From: Candidatus Gastranaerophilales bacterium
GTDB taxonomy: Bacteria > Cyanobacteriota > Vampirovibrionia > Gastranaerophilales > Gastranaerophilaceae
Direction: 5' to 3'
Length of the DNA: 64,000 nt
Assembly (NCBI GenBank): GCA_024695865.1
Contig: JAILHI010000039.1
Coordinates: forward strand, 1-64,000
The translations under genes and the position numbers were made by a program. Under the pieces are notes generated by a model. The model made no database searches. It saw only the letters and a program-made list of their open reading frames with translations, and was not told the DNA's origin. The first letter of the stretch is position 1, and each line of letters opens with the position of its first letter. Shown here in pieces: positions 24,486-34,748 of the stretch.

Positions 24486-26405
24486 ATGTCTGCTATATTG
24501 CTGGAAAAAAGTGAAAAAAATTATATAAAGTACAAATTTAAAGGTTTTCAGTCGATTTGCGACTATCTTGAAGATGCTGCAAACAGAAATGCTATGATGC
24601 CCGCAATAACCGATAAATACAATAATATCGAGCAAAATTATGCGGAATATATTTTGCAATCCAAGGATTTTGCATCGGGCTTGCAGAGTTTGGGTATCCG
24701 AAAAGACGATACAATCGGTTTGTTTTCGGAAAATAACGGAAGATGGATTGTCGTTGATCAGGGGATATTAAGATGCGGAGCAAGAGATGCCGTTCGTGGT
24801 TCAAACGCTCCCGTTGATGAACTTGATTACATTATCGGACAAAGCGACAGTTGTGCGCTTGTTTTGCAAAACTCGATGCTTTTCGACAAATTAAAGCCGT
24901 ATTTACCAAAATATGACCTGAATTTTATTGTTATTATGTTTCACGATGCGAAGTATAAATACGAGGATGTTAATTGTCCCGTTTATACTTTTGACGATAT
25001 TTTGGCTATGGGCAAAAAACATTGTTATGCGCATGTTGATATCACACCCTATGATATCGCTTCCATTCTTTATACCTCGGGTACGACGGGCAATCCGAAA
25101 GGTGTTATGCTGACTCACGGTAATTTCCTTTATCAGTTTGAAACACTGCATAAATGTATTTTGTGTACATCGGGTGAAACTATTTTGGCAATTTTGCCTA
25201 TTTGGCACGCTTATGAAAGAGTCGGAACCTATTATTTTTACGGCAGGGGTTGCCATATTTGCTATACAACACTTTCAAAAATTAAAGACGATATGATTGC
25301 ATTTGCTCCGAGTATGATGATGTCGGTGCCGAGAATTTGGGAAGCCGTCAGAACGGGCATTTACGCAAAACTCAAACAAAAATCACCAATGTTATACAAC
25401 GTTTTTGATAAAGCGGTTAAATTCAGTATGGCTTACAAAAGTCATTCAATGTACGTTGAACAAAGGATTACCGACCAAAAGAAATACAATCCGCTTGCAA
25501 TGGTTTACCATGCAGGCATGGGGCTTGTAATGAAACCGCTTCATGAGTTTTTCAAACGAACTCTTTATAAAAAACTCAAGGATATGGCTGGCTTGAATTT
25601 CAGATTGAGTATTTCGGGCGGCGGAGCCTTATCTTCGCTTGATGAAAGATTTTATGACGCTATTGGTGTTAATCTTAGAGTCGGCTACGGTCTGACGGAA
25701 ACTTCACCCGTTTTGACCTTGAGAAGTCTTAATATTAAAAACTTTTTAGGCTCGGCGGGTATTCCTATTACGGGTACCGATATCAGAATTGTTAATCCCG
25801 AAACGAAGGAAGAATTGCCTTTCTTTGAAAAGGGCTTGGTTATTGCAAGAGGCCCGCAGATAATGAAGGGTTATTATAAGGACGAAAATGCAACAAGAGC
25901 GGTTCTTGATTCAAACGGCTGGTTTAACACGGGTGATTTGGGTTATATGACAAACACTCACAACCTTGTTTTGCAGGGCAGAATGAAAGAAACGATTGTA
26001 CTTTCAAACGGCGAGAACGTTGAACCTATACCGATTGAAGATGCTTGCCTTGCAAGCCCGTATATCAATCAGATTGTTCTTGTCGGTCAGGATCAGGGGG
26101 CAATCGGGGCTTTGGTTGTGCCGACAAAAGAGGCGCTTGAAAAATGCGGAATTGACACAAGAGGCTTGAGAATGCAGAAAGATGTTTGTGTTAAAAATCC
26201 CGCTTTGAGAAAACTTATTAAATCGGAAATTGATACCTATATTAAAACAAAAAGCAAACTGAAACCTTTTGAAAAGATTATGAAATTTGAAATTTTAAAA
26301 GACGGCTTCAGTATTGATAACGGACTTATGACATCAACCGCAAAAATAAAGCGTAATAAGGTTTTTGAAACTTATAACGATGTTATCACGGGCATGTATC
26401 AATAA
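24486..26405 (+). CDS. Long-chain acyl-CoA synthetase (AMP-forming)
   Basis: This 639-residue member of the adenylate-forming family activates fatty acids with ATP and CoA. It shows the P-loop-like YTSGTTGNPKGVMLTHGN, the GYGLTETSP motif, GWFNTGDLGYM and a C-terminal KxKRxK region. Length and motifs fit the FadD15-like long-chain group. There is no strong ribosome site; the ATG follows CAGGTAATACC. In a fermentative organism it more likely recycles exogenous or membrane fatty acids than feeds beta-oxidation (inference). Confidence 0.92.
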   Translation: MSAILLEKSEKNYIKYKFKGFQSICDYLEDAANRNAMMPAITDKYNNIEQNYAEYILQSKDFASGLQSLGIRKDDTIGLFSENNGRWIVVDQGILRCGARDAVRGSNAPVDELDYIIGQSDSCALVLQNSMLFDKLKPYLPKYDLNFIVIMFHDAKYKYEDVNCPVYTFDDILAMGKKHCYAHVDITPYDIASILYTSGTTGNPKGVMLTHGNFLYQFETLHKCILCTSGETILAILPIWHAYERVGTYYFYGRGCHICYTTLSKIKDDMIAFAPSMMMSVPRIWEAVRTGIYAKLKQKSPMLYNVFDKAVKFSMAYKSHSMYVEQRITDQKKYNPLAMVYHAGMGLVMKPLHEFFKRTLYKKLKDMAGLNFRLSISGGGALSSLDERFYDAIGVNLRVGYGLTETSPVLTLRSLNIKNFLGSAGIPITGTDIRIVNPETKEELPFFEKGLVIARGPQIMKGYYKDENATRAVLDSNGWFNTGDLGYMTNTHNLVLQGRMKETIVLSNGENVEPIPIEDACLASPYINQIVLVGQDQGAIGALVVPTKEALEKCGIDTRGLRMQKDVCVKNPALRKLIKSEIDTYIKTKSKLKPFEKIMKFEILKDGFSIDNGLMTSTAKIKRNKVFETYNDVITGMYQ

Positions 26406-26472
26406 ATACGGCGCAAATGTCTTATTTTAGTTATTGGTTTCGCCCGCAACTGTCATTGTTTCGGTTGAAAAA

Positions 26473-27318
26473 CTAATACTTTTCGGTTCGTTTTTCCATA
26501 AAATACCGAACGGTTTTATTTATCCAACTTTGCGGGAAAATTTTTGCCGCAAGCATAATAAAAAAGGAATCGGCGCCAACGGTGTAAGAGGCTTTCGGAT
26601 TAGCCGTTTCAACGGCTTTTAAAATTGTTTTTGCAACGTCAATCGGTAAAGAACCTCTGTTGTTGTTTGCTCTTGCATTTTCGGCGAGAAACTTCATTTC
26701 TTTTTCGTATTTTTTCTGTATTCTCTCTGATGATGTTTCAAAGACGGGAATGTTTGACTCTACCGATTTATCCCAGAACGGTGTTCTTATACACCCGGGT
26801 TTGATTGATACTATTTTTATATTTTTATTTTTAAATTCGTTTGATAGGCTGTTTATCATTATGTCGGCTGCTCTTTTTGATGCGCAATACGGAGATAGGA
26901 ACGGAAAAATACCGCTTGCAGCCATAGAACTGATATATATAATTTTGCCGTCATAAATCAGGGGTAAAAACTTTTGGATAACCGCAATAGCACCAAAAGT
27001 GTTAACCTCAAATTGTTCTTTAATCCTTTTTAAAGGCAGGGCTTCCATCGGGCCTGCAACCGCAATACCTGCGCAATTTATAAGTGCATCAAGTTTGGAC
27101 GTTTTTTTCATAACGTACCAGAAGGCTTTTTCTATCCCGCCCGAATTTGTTACGTCCAAAAATACCGCATTTATGTTTTTGTGCAGTTTTTCAAGTTCGA
27201 ATTTGTCGGATTTTTTTCTGACACAGGCAAGCACTTTGTAGCCGTTTCCTGCAAACAAAACAGCCGTTTCTTTGCCTATTCCTGAAGATGCCCCTGTAAT
27301 CAATACTGTTTTTTCCAT
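26473..27318 (-). CDS. Short-chain dehydrogenase/reductase
   Basis: This 281-residue SDR has the cofactor motif TGASSGIG at residues 7-14, NCAG (in place of NAG), a catalytic Ser in YISSMAAS and YCASK with the catalytic Tyr and Lys. The C-terminal hydrophobic stretch (ADSFFIMLAAKIFPQ) may touch the membrane, as in SDRs acting on lipids or retinoids. The substrate cannot be read from the sequence. It converges on the acyl-CoA synthetase gene. Confidence 0.9.
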   Translation of the reverse strand: MEKTVLITGASSGIGKETAVLFAGNGYKVLACVRKKSDKFELEKLHKNINAVFLDVTNSGGIEKAFWYVMKKTSKLDALINCAGIAVAGPMEALPLKRIKEQFEVNTFGAIAVIQKFLPLIYDGKIIYISSMAASGIFPFLSPYCASKRAADIMINSLSNEFKNKNIKIVSIKPGCIRTPFWDKSVESNIPVFETSSERIQKKYEKEMKFLAENARANNNRGSLPIDVAKTILKAVETANPKASYTVGADSFFIMLAAKIFPQSWINKTVRYFMEKRTEKY

Positions 27319-27354
27319 ATTTTTGTTGTATCATAAATATACAGAAAACGAAAG

Positions 27355-27720
27355 GTGTTTGTTATTACAAATCAGACGGTACAGACGGGGAAAAAAGGCG
27401 AGGACATTGCAGCGCAGTATCTGCAAAAATCGGGTTACACGATTTTGGAACGCAATAAACATTTTTCAAAAAACTGTGAAATTGATATTATTGCAAAGGA
27501 TAAAGATACGACGGTTTTTGTTGAGGTGAAAACCCGTAAATCGCTGAACTTCGGTCATCCTTTTGAGGCGATAAATAACGCAAAGATGCAAAAAATCTTT
27601 CATGGTGTTCTGCTTTATTGTGCCGAAAATAAAATATCAAAATACAGAATTGACGGAATAGCCGTTATCGGAACGGTTTCTCCGCAAATTGAACATCTTA
27701 AAAATCTGAGTTTGAATTAA
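27355..27720 (+). CDS. YraN/UPF0102 family nuclease-fold protein
   Basis: This 121-residue protein shows the UPF0102 pattern: GKKGEDIAAQYLQKSGYTILERN, EIDIIAKD and FVEVKTRK. It keeps the ExK core of the endonuclease-like (Holliday-junction resolvase-type) fold. Function in the family is not settled; DNA processing is suspected. The start is uncertain: the GTG at 27355 touches AAAGG, while an ATT codon at 27364 has better spacing. Its stop directly abuts the convergent mnmA stop. Confidence 0.9.
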   Translation: MFVITNQTVQTGKKGEDIAAQYLQKSGYTILERNKHFSKNCEIDIIAKDKDTTVFVEVKTRKSLNFGHPFEAINNAKMQKIFHGVLLYCAENKISKYRIDGIAVIGTVSPQIEHLKNLSLN

Positions 27721-28791
27721 CTATTGTGACGATTTTATAACTCCGCCGCCGAGAACAGTGTCGCCGTCATAGAATACGGCAGATTGACCTATTGCTATTG
27801 ATTTTTGCATATCATCAAAAATCACCTGAACTTCATCGTTGCCGCAGGGCGTAATAATTGCGGGTACGGGCTGCTGAGTTGAACGTATTTTTGCGGTTAT
27901 TTTTCTGTCTTCCGTCAGGCCGTCAATCGCTATCCAGTTTAATTTATCAGCAATCAAAGACTTTTTAAAGGTTTTATCGGCAAAACCGACAACCACCTCG
28001 TTTGTTTCTTTTTTGAGCGCTAACACGTATAGTGCTTCCGTCGATGATACGCCTAAACCTTTTCTTTGACCTATTGTATAATTCCAGATGCCTTTGTGTT
28101 TGCCTAGAATTTTTCCGTCCGTATCAACGATGTTGCCTTCTTTTTCTTCAACCTGTAAAAGTTCGTTGTAATCTCCGCCGTAAAAATCCTGACTGTCGGG
28201 CTTTTCTGCGGAATTTAATCCGTGTTTTTTTGCAATTTCTCTGATGGTGTCTTTTGTATATTCGCCTAACGGCATAATTATATTTTTAAGTTGTTCCTGT
28301 TTTAAGCGGTAAAGAAAATATGATTGGTCTTTCTTCGGATTGACACTTCTTTTGAGCAAAAATCGTCCATTTTCTTCGGTTATTCTTGCGTAATGTCCCG
28401 TTGCAAATTTGTCAAATTCAACGCCGTTCTTTTTTGCAAGTTCGGGCAAAATGCCGAATTTTACAAGTGCATTGCACCATACGCAAGGATTTGGTGTGTG
28501 TCCGTCAAGGTATTCTTTTTTGAAATTTTCAAGAACAATTTTTTCATATTGGTTTGAACAATCGAAAACATAGTAAGGGATATCAAGTTGATTGGCGATT
28601 TTGCGTGCTTCTTCAATATCCTCTTGTTCGTCAGGGCCATAGCAGGCATTTTTGTGTCCCTCGCTGACGGCTATGCCGTTCTTGCCCCAGATAGACATTG
28701 TTGCGCCCATAACTTCATTTCCCTGCTCTTTCAGGATAAGTGCCGCAACCGATGAATCGACTCCGCCCGATAAACCGACCAGTATTTTCAT
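27721..28791 (-). CDS. mnmA: tRNA-specific 2-thiouridylase, variant lacking the second catalytic Cys
   Basis: This 356-residue enzyme makes 2-thiouridine at the wobble position of Lys, Glu and Gln tRNAs. Visible are the PP-loop SGGVDSSV, the catalytic Cys103 in NPCVWCN (with Cys106), ATGHYAR and the C-terminal beta-barrel. The second catalytic cysteine, in STGICFIG of E. coli, is replaced: the region reads DSQDFYGGDY with Tyr204. An unusual insert around residues 41-58 brings in Cys50 (HKNACYGP), which might compensate. Start: ATG after TTGAGG. Confidence 0.93.
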   Translation of the reverse strand: MKILVGLSGGVDSSVAALILKEQGNEVMGATMSIWGKNGIAVSEGHKNACYGPDEQEDIEEARKIANQLDIPYYVFDCSNQYEKIVLENFKKEYLDGHTPNPCVWCNALVKFGILPELAKKNGVEFDKFATGHYARITEENGRFLLKRSVNPKKDQSYFLYRLKQEQLKNIIMPLGEYTKDTIREIAKKHGLNSAEKPDSQDFYGGDYNELLQVEEKEGNIVDTDGKILGKHKGIWNYTIGQRKGLGVSSTEALYVLALKKETNEVVVGFADKTFKKSLIADKLNWIAIDGLTEDRKITAKIRSTQQPVPAIITPCGNDEVQVIFDDMQKSIAIGQSAVFYDGDTVLGGGVIKSSQ

Positions 28792-29026
28792 TTTTACCTC
28801 AATCTTTGTTACGTTTAAATGTTAACAAAAAAATGATTTTTCATAAAAATTTTTTGTAAAAATTTTTGTCAAAATGTAAATATTTTTGATTTTTGCGTTA
28901 AAAATATTTTTTTTCGTCATTATTTAATATGTTTACAGTATAACTATTTTAAAAAATTTGTATATAATAGTCTTGTAAAACTTGATAATGATATTAAAAT
29001 CATTACATATTGAATGGGATACGTAT

Positions 29027-30046
29027 ATGAAAAACAAAAAGAATTTTTTAATAGTTTTAACGATATTGCTGGGTATGAATTTTCATGTTTTGGCGTCTGC
29101 TCTTTGTCCGCAGCCTGTAAGAAATGCGATTGCAAAATATAAGGCGCAGGATTATGTCGGCTGTATTCAGGACTTGGAAGATTATTCCGACGAAGACCCC
29201 TCTAATGCCGTAAGTTATTATTATACGGGTATTGCATATATGAAGGTCGGAATGAAAGACAGAGCGATAAACGCTTTTCAAAAAGTTGCGACCATTAACA
29301 GTATTCCCGTTCTTTCTTCATATTCCATTCAGGCTGTAAACTGTATGAACAACAATATAAACCCTTGCGTTTATAAAAAATTCTCTGAAACTGATATTGA
29401 AAATATGATTGCAAATCCGAAAGACTTCTTTGTCAATAAAGCCAAAGAAGAAGCAGAGGGTAAAGCAAATACTCAGGTTGTTGAGGATATTTCGGATATC
29501 GACAGGCTGATAAAAGGCGAATATCCTGAAAACGTTCACCCCGATGCAAGACGTGTTGTTGAAGAAGCAAGACTTATGCAGGAACAGGAAAGAGTTAATG
29601 CTGAACTCAAAAAGAGAACAAAAGGCACAACTAAAGAACCTGAAAAAAAGAACCCTGATTTAAGCAGTAAAGAAAGTACAACAAAAATTGCTTCGGGTGA
29701 TTTATCCGACAAAGAAATCGCTGATGCTGTCAGAACGTTAAGCAAGGCGGGCTATAAGTTTACGGCGCCTGATGCCGATAACGACAAAAAGAACATCAAT
29801 CCGTACAAGCAGATGGCTGCACAATATGCAATGCAGGACGATTATGCACAGATGGCACTGATGTTCGGAAACAACAATAACAGAAATAACTCATTTGATG
29901 CAATGTTACCGTATCTTCTTATGCAGGACAAGCAAAACGATGACGGTGCAAAAAGAAAACTTGACCCTGAATTAATCAAAGCAATGATGATGAATCAGAT
30001 GATGGGTGATTTTGATTTGGGCTTTGACAACGATAAAAATAAATAG
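29027..30046 (+). CDS. Exported hypothetical protein with TPR-like region
   Basis: Starting at the ATG at 29027, this 339-residue protein begins with a clear signal peptide (KNKKNFLIVLTILLGMNF, cleavage near HVLASA). Residues 30-100 form two TPR-like helical hairpins (AIAKYKAQDYVGCIQDLEDY, YTGIAYMKVGMKDRAINAF). The rest is charged and low complexity, with Asn/Met-rich stretches near the end. An upstream in-frame ATG at 28982 would put a hydrophilic leader before the signal and is rejected. It stands 2 nt before another hypothetical gene. Function unknown. Confidence 0.75.
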   Translation: MKNKKNFLIVLTILLGMNFHVLASALCPQPVRNAIAKYKAQDYVGCIQDLEDYSDEDPSNAVSYYYTGIAYMKVGMKDRAINAFQKVATINSIPVLSSYSIQAVNCMNNNINPCVYKKFSETDIENMIANPKDFFVNKAKEEAEGKANTQVVEDISDIDRLIKGEYPENVHPDARRVVEEARLMQEQERVNAELKKRTKGTTKEPEKKNPDLSSKESTTKIASGDLSDKEIADAVRTLSKAGYKFTAPDADNDKKNINPYKQMAAQYAMQDDYAQMALMFGNNNNRNNSFDAMLPYLLMQDKQNDDGAKRKLDPELIKAMMMNQMMGDFDLGFDNDKNK

Positions 30047-30048
30047 TA

Positions 30049-30723
30049 ATGAACAGATTTGAATTATTAAAAATAATATTTGAAAAAAAAGATTATACTT
30101 TGGCTGAAAAACTTTGTATGACGAATGTGAACAATGATTCCATACGAATGCTCGCTAAAGTTTTGTTTTTCAACAAGAAGTACGAAAGAGCGGAAATTCT
30201 GTTCAAAAAACTGCACATGTTCACGGAATACGGATATTGCAGACTTTATCAGAGAGATAAAAAAACTGCGGATAAAGTATGGTTTGCGCAAAAAGACGAG
30301 TCGCCGCTTTTATTGTGGGCAAAGGCGCTTTCGGGATATATTGAAAAAGAACAAAGACGGGAACCTACCTTCTTTCAAATAAGAAATTTTTATGAAACCG
30401 ATTTGGATACTTTGCTTAGTTTGAGAATGAACAGGTATGCGGAAAATTTAATTAGCAGTATTCAGTATTTTGCCGATATTAACCCCGAGGTTTATAAGTT
30501 TACGGCAAGAGTTTTGTATAATCACGGATATTATACTCTGGCGGAAAAGTTCATAAATACCGCAAAAGATTATTTTTATGAAGACACCGAACTTCACGTG
30601 ATTGATGCCGAAGTAAGAATGGCTCTGAACGAAAAATCCGCAGCCATAAAATCGCTTCAAAATGCGCTTGATATTTCACCTGCATACTATCCTGCCAAAA
30701 AACTTCTTGCAAATATAAAATAA
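30049..30723 (+). CDS. Hypothetical TPR-like helical protein
   Basis: This 224-residue protein, without signal or membrane segment, is made of helical hairpins resembling TPRs (YERAEILFKKLHMFTEYGYC; YTLAEKFINTAKDYF; KSAAIKSLQNALDISPAYYPA). It follows the exported TPR-like protein by 2 nt and is surely cotranscribed with it. A cytoplasmic partner or scaffold role is possible; no enzyme motif is seen. Confidence 0.75.
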   Translation: MNRFELLKIIFEKKDYTLAEKLCMTNVNNDSIRMLAKVLFFNKKYERAEILFKKLHMFTEYGYCRLYQRDKKTADKVWFAQKDESPLLLWAKALSGYIEKEQRREPTFFQIRNFYETDLDTLLSLRMNRYAENLISSIQYFADINPEVYKFTARVLYNHGYYTLAEKFINTAKDYFYEDTELHVIDAEVRMALNEKSAAIKSLQNALDISPAYYPAKKLLANIK

Positions 30724-30745
30724 TTATTAATTTATTGGCATTATT

Positions 30746-30775
30746 TTGTTTACTGTTGTAGAATAGAATTATAAT
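30746..30775 (+). promoter_or_regulatory. Candidate clpC promoter
   Basis: TTGTTT (30746-30751), an 18-nt spacer and TATAAT (30770-30775) lie 24 nt before the clpC start. I see no CIRCE element and no CtsR-type heptad repeat. Confidence 0.5.
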
Positions 30776-30799
30776 TTAGAAATATAATGGATAATTATC

Positions 30800-33301
30800 A
30801 TGTTTGAACGTTTTACGGAAAAAGCAATCAAGGTTATAATGCTTGCTCAGGAAGAAGCAAGACGTTTGGGTCATAACTTTGTCGGAACCGAACAGGTTTT
30901 ACTCGGATTAATCGGCGAGGGAACGGGTGTTGCCGCAAAAACGCTTAAATCAATGGGCGTAACACTAAAAGATGCAAGAGCTGCCGTTGAAGAAATTATC
31001 GGCAGAGGCGCAGGCTTTGTGGCAGTAGATATTCCTTTCACTCCGAGAGCAAAAAGAGTTCTTGAATTGTCTTGGGACGAAGCAAGGCAACTCGGACATA
31101 ATTACATCGGTACGGAACATTTGCTTCTTGGATTAATCAGAGAAGGTGACGGTGTTGCCGCAAGAGTTTTGGAAAACCTCGGTGTCGATTTAAACAAAGT
31201 AAGAACCAATGTTGTTAAAATGCTCGGTGAAATCAAGGGCGGAACGACATCTTCGGGAAGTTCGACATCAAGTTCTTCCGCAGCAACCCCGGGCGGAAAA
31301 ACCAAAACGCCTATGCTTGATGAATTTGGTACGGATTTAACACTTGCCGCTGCGGAACAAAGACTTGACCCTGTCGTCGGCAGAGAAAAAGAAATCGAAC
31401 GTGTAATTCAAATTCTTGCAAGAAGAACAAAAAACAACCCCGTTCTGCTTGGTGAACCCGGTGTCGGTAAAACCGCTATTGCAGAAGGCTTGGCTATAAG
31501 AATTGTTAATTCGGAAGTTCCCGACCTGCTTGACGGCAAAAAAGTTATCCAACTTGATATGGGTCTTTTGGTTGCGGGCACAAAATACAGAGGTGAGTTT
31601 GAAGAACGTCTTAAAAAGATTATGGACGAAATCAGACTTGCAGGTAACGTCATTCTCGTAATTGACGAAATGCACACTCTGATAGGTGCAGGTGCCGCAG
31701 AGGGCGCAATTGATGCCGCAAACATTTTGAAACCCGCTTTATCAAGAGGTGAAATTCAGGTTATTGGTGCAACAACAAACGACGAATACCGTAAGTACGT
31801 TGAAAAAGACCCTGCATTAGAAAGACGTTTTCAGCCGATAATTATTGCGGAACCGTCTGTTGAAGACACAATCGAGATTATAAAAGGTTTGCGTCATAAA
31901 TACGAAGACCACCATAAACTCAATATTTCCGATGAAGCAATCGTTGCGGCAACGGAATTGTCTTATAAATATATTACGGACAGATATTTGCCCGACAAGG
32001 CTATCGATATTATCGATGAAGCCTGCTCAAAGGTCAGAATACAGACAAGCACTTTGCCTCCCGAGGGTAAGGAACTTGAAAAAGAACTCAAAGAAATTGT
32101 CAGAAAAAAAGAAGAAGCCATCAGAAATCAGGAATTTGAAACCGCATCAAATTTAAGAGATGATGAGGCTGATTTAAAAGACAAAATCAGAGAAGTTTCT
32201 GAAAAATGGCGTGAAGAAAATGAGGCTAATAAGCCGACCGTTGTTGCGGAACAGGTTGCCGAAGTCGTCAGCACGATGACGGGAATCCCGACTACAAAGA
32301 TTACCGAGGGCGAAAGTGAAAGACTTTTGAAACTCGAAGAAACGCTCCATGCAAGAGTAATCGGACAACATGATGCAGTTGTTGCAATCTCCAAGGCAAT
32401 CAGACGTGCAAGAGTCGGACTTAAAGCACCTAACAGACCAATTGGAAGTTTTATTTTTGCAGGCCCCACGGGTGTCGGTAAAACCGAACTTGCAAAGGCG
32501 CTTGCAGAGGCTGTTTTCGGCTCTGAGGACAATATGATAAGAGTCGATATGTCAGAATTTATGGAAAAACATTCAACGGCAAAACTTATAGGTTCACCTC
32601 CGGGGTATGTCGGATATGATGATGGCGGACATTTGACCGAAACAATCAGAAAGAAACCTTATTCCGTTATTCTTTTTGATGAAATCGAAAAGGCTCACCC
32701 CGATGTGTTCAACATTATGTTGCAAATTCTTGATGACGGCCGTCTGACAGATGCAAAAGGCAGATACGTTAACTTCAAAAATACGATTATCATTATGACA
32801 AGTAACGTTGGTGCAAGCATGATTTCAACGGGTTCAAAACTCGGATTTTCTGTTGCGGGTGATGAATCAAAGGATAAATACGAACACCTTAAAGATACGG
32901 TTATGGAAGAAATGAAAAAGGCATTTAAGCCTGAATTTCTTAACAGAATTGATGAAACGATTGTCTTCTCGCATCTTTCCAAACCCGAAATCAGACAAAT
33001 TGTTGACCTGCTCTTTAAAGACCTGTTCAAGAGATTAGAATCACAGGATTTGAAGATAGAAGTTTCAGACGAAGTCAAAGATTATCTTGCTGAGGACGGA
33101 TATTCCGAGGCTTACGGTGCAAGACCTCTCAAACGTTTAATTCAGAAAAAGGTTGAAGACGGTCTTGCCGAAGAAATTCTCGGCGGTCATTTTAAAGCGG
33201 GTAAAAAGATACTTCTTACTTTAGAGGATAAGAAAATCAAATTTGCAACCGTGGCTGATGACAGCAGTAAAGTTACTTCGGAAGAACAAAAAAGCGAATA
33301 A
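30800..33301 (+). CDS. clpC: ATP-dependent chaperone ClpC
   Basis: This 833-residue Hsp100 unfoldase feeds substrates to ClpP. It has two N-terminal Clp repeats (about residues 2-145), a Ser/Thr-rich linker, AAA+ module 1 (GEPGVGKT), a UVR-like segment in the middle domain ([19 protein letters not shown]) and AAA+ module 2 (GPTGVGKT, with a D2 C-terminal part). The UVR segment and long middle domain mark ClpC and not ClpA or ClpB; ClpC is typical of Firmicutes and Cyanobacteria. A terminator follows the stop. Confidence 0.97.
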   Translation: MFERFTEKAIKVIMLAQEEARRLGHNFVGTEQVLLGLIGEGTGVAAKTLKSMGVTLKDARAAVEEIIGRGAGFVAVDIPFTPRAKRVLELSWDEARQLGHNYIGTEHLLLGLIREGDGVAARVLENLGVDLNKVRTNVVKMLGEIKGGTTSSGSSTSSSSAATPGGKTKTPMLDEFGTDLTLAAAEQRLDPVVGREKEIERVIQILARRTKNNPVLLGEPGVGKTAIAEGLAIRIVNSEVPDLLDGKKVIQLDMGLLVAGTKYRGEFEERLKKIMDEIRLAGNVILVIDEMHTLIGAGAAEGAIDAANILKPALSRGEIQVIGATTNDEYRKYVEKDPALERRFQPIIIAEPSVEDTIEIIKGLRHKYEDHHKLNISDEAIVAATELSYKYITDRYLPDKAIDIIDEACSKVRIQTSTLPPEGKELEKELKEIVRKKEEAIRNQEFETASNLRDDEADLKDKIREVSEKWREENEANKPTVVAEQVAEVVSTMTGIPTTKITEGESERLLKLEETLHARVIGQHDAVVAISKAIRRARVGLKAPNRPIGSFIFAGPTGVGKTELAKALAEAVFGSEDNMIRVDMSEFMEKHSTAKLIGSPPGYVGYDDGGHLTETIRKKPYSVILFDEIEKAHPDVFNIMLQILDDGRLTDAKGRYVNFKNTIIIMTSNVGASMISTGSKLGFSVAGDESKDKYEHLKDTVMEEMKKAFKPEFLNRIDETIVFSHLSKPEIRQIVDLLFKDLFKRLESQDLKIEVSDEVKDYLAEDGYSEAYGARPLKRLIQKKVEDGLAEEILGGHFKAGKKILLTLEDKKIKFATVADDSSKVTSEEQKSE

Positions 33302-33308
33302 AATATAA

Positions 33309-33334
33309 AAGGCGGTTTTCAAGACCGCTTTTTT
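33309..33334 (+). terminator. Rho-independent terminator of clpC
   Basis: The stem GCGGT (33312-33316) pairs with ACCGC (33324-33328), extended by flanking A/T pairs, and is followed by a run of six T. It lies 10 nt after the clpC stop. Confidence 0.85.
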
Positions 33335-33400
33335 ATTTATTTACAATCGGTTGAAAATATTGTTTAACCATGTCAAAATATGCTCAACAGAGGACTCGAT

Positions 33401-34741
33401 ATGAAAATTGTAATTTCAGGCGCAAATAACAGAGCATTGCTGATTGCAACATCACTTTTTGAAGACCACGATGTCGTGCTTATTGATGATACCGAAAATC
33501 TCGGTGATGATTTTAACAACCTTGATATCGAGGTTGTTGAGGGTAATGCCTCTGACATAAAGATATTAAAAGAAAATCATCTTGATGAGGCTGATGTTTT
33601 TATTGCCTGTACGGATTCCGATGAGGCAAATATTGTTTCCTGTATAATGATGAAATCTGTTTCCCAGGCGAGAACGGTTTGTTTTATCAGACAGGAATCT
33701 TATTATGATTCTTTAAATGCGGTCAAAAATTCGAGGTTTAACCGAGATATTTTTGCCGATTATGTTATAAGACCCGAAGAACTTTTGACGCAGGAACTTT
33801 TCAGAATAATTACCGTTCCGAGTGCTACTCACGTTGAAAATTTTGCAAAGGGTAAAGCGAGAATGCTGGAATATCCGATAAAATCCACTTCCCCTATTGC
33901 AAATAAGAAAATCCGTGACTGCAATTTTCCGCCCGAAGTTTTGATTGTCGGAATTACCAGAAACGGTGAATTATCCTTGCCGACAGGTGATACGCAGTTG
34001 CTTGAAGGTGATAAGGTTATTTTTATGGGCGCCGTTAAATCTCTTGATATTCTTGCGGCAAACGTTTTCAGAGAAGATATTAAAATCGACAGTGTTACGA
34101 TTATCGGCGGCGGTACGGTTGGTCTTATGCTCGCACAGACTCTTGAAGAAGCGGATATTCACTGCAAAGTTTTTGAAATCAATATGAAACGGTGTGAATA
34201 TATTTCCGAAAATCTCAAGAAATCTCTTGTTATTAATGGTGATGGTACCGATGTTCAACTTTTGCTGAATGAGGGTGTCGAGGATTCTGACGTTTTGGTT
34301 TGTGTTACGGATAATGATGAAAAAAATCTTCTTTGTTCTCTGCTTGCCAAACAGTCGGGTGTTAAAAAAGTTATTTCGAGAGTTTCAAAAGCGGTCAATG
34401 TTAATCTTTTTGAAAAAGTCGGAATTGATGTTGCAATTTCTCAAAATGAAGCGGCGATGCATGAAATCTACAATCATTTGATAGTGCCGGATATTTCAAT
34501 TCTTGCAACCGTTGAAAGCGGTCAGGGCGAGATTATGGAATTGTCTTTGCCGATTAATTTCAAGCAGAGAAAAATTATGGACTTGAAACTTCCCTATAAA
34601 GCCGTTATTGCAATTGTTGAACGCAGAAACAGGGTTATTATCCCAAAAGGCGATACTCTTGTTTTTCCGCAGGATAACCTTATAATTTTCACAATGCAGG
34701 AAACATCTGCGGCTATTCAGAAGTATTTGTTCAGTTGTTGA
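33401..34741 (+). CDS. trkA: Trk potassium uptake regulatory protein TrkA
   Basis: This 446-residue protein has two RCK units, each a Rossmann-like nucleotide domain plus a C-terminal TrkA_C domain, and gates the TrkH channel. The second Rossmann motif is normal (IIGGGTVGLMLA). The first reads ISGANNRALLIA in place of the usual GxGxxG, so only the second site may bind NAD(H) or ATP normally. I start at the ATG at 33401 after AGGACTCG; the frame extends upstream to 33380. trkH follows after 7 nt. Confidence 0.93.
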   Translation: MKIVISGANNRALLIATSLFEDHDVVLIDDTENLGDDFNNLDIEVVEGNASDIKILKENHLDEADVFIACTDSDEANIVSCIMMKSVSQARTVCFIRQESYYDSLNAVKNSRFNRDIFADYVIRPEELLTQELFRIITVPSATHVENFAKGKARMLEYPIKSTSPIANKKIRDCNFPPEVLIVGITRNGELSLPTGDTQLLEGDKVIFMGAVKSLDILAANVFREDIKIDSVTIIGGGTVGLMLAQTLEEADIHCKVFEINMKRCEYISENLKKSLVINGDGTDVQLLLNEGVEDSDVLVCVTDNDEKNLLCSLLAKQSGVKKVISRVSKAVNVNLFEKVGIDVAISQNEAAMHEIYNHLIVPDISILATVESGQGEIMELSLPINFKQRKIMDLKLPYKAVIAIVERRNRVIIPKGDTLVFPQDNLIIFTMQETSAAIQKYLFSC

Positions 34742-34748
34742 GGCGGGA

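Noticed and set aside
30724-30799. CIRCE or CtsR operator for clpC
   Set aside because: Neither TTAGCACTC/GAGTGCTAA arms nor GGTCAAA-type heptads are present.
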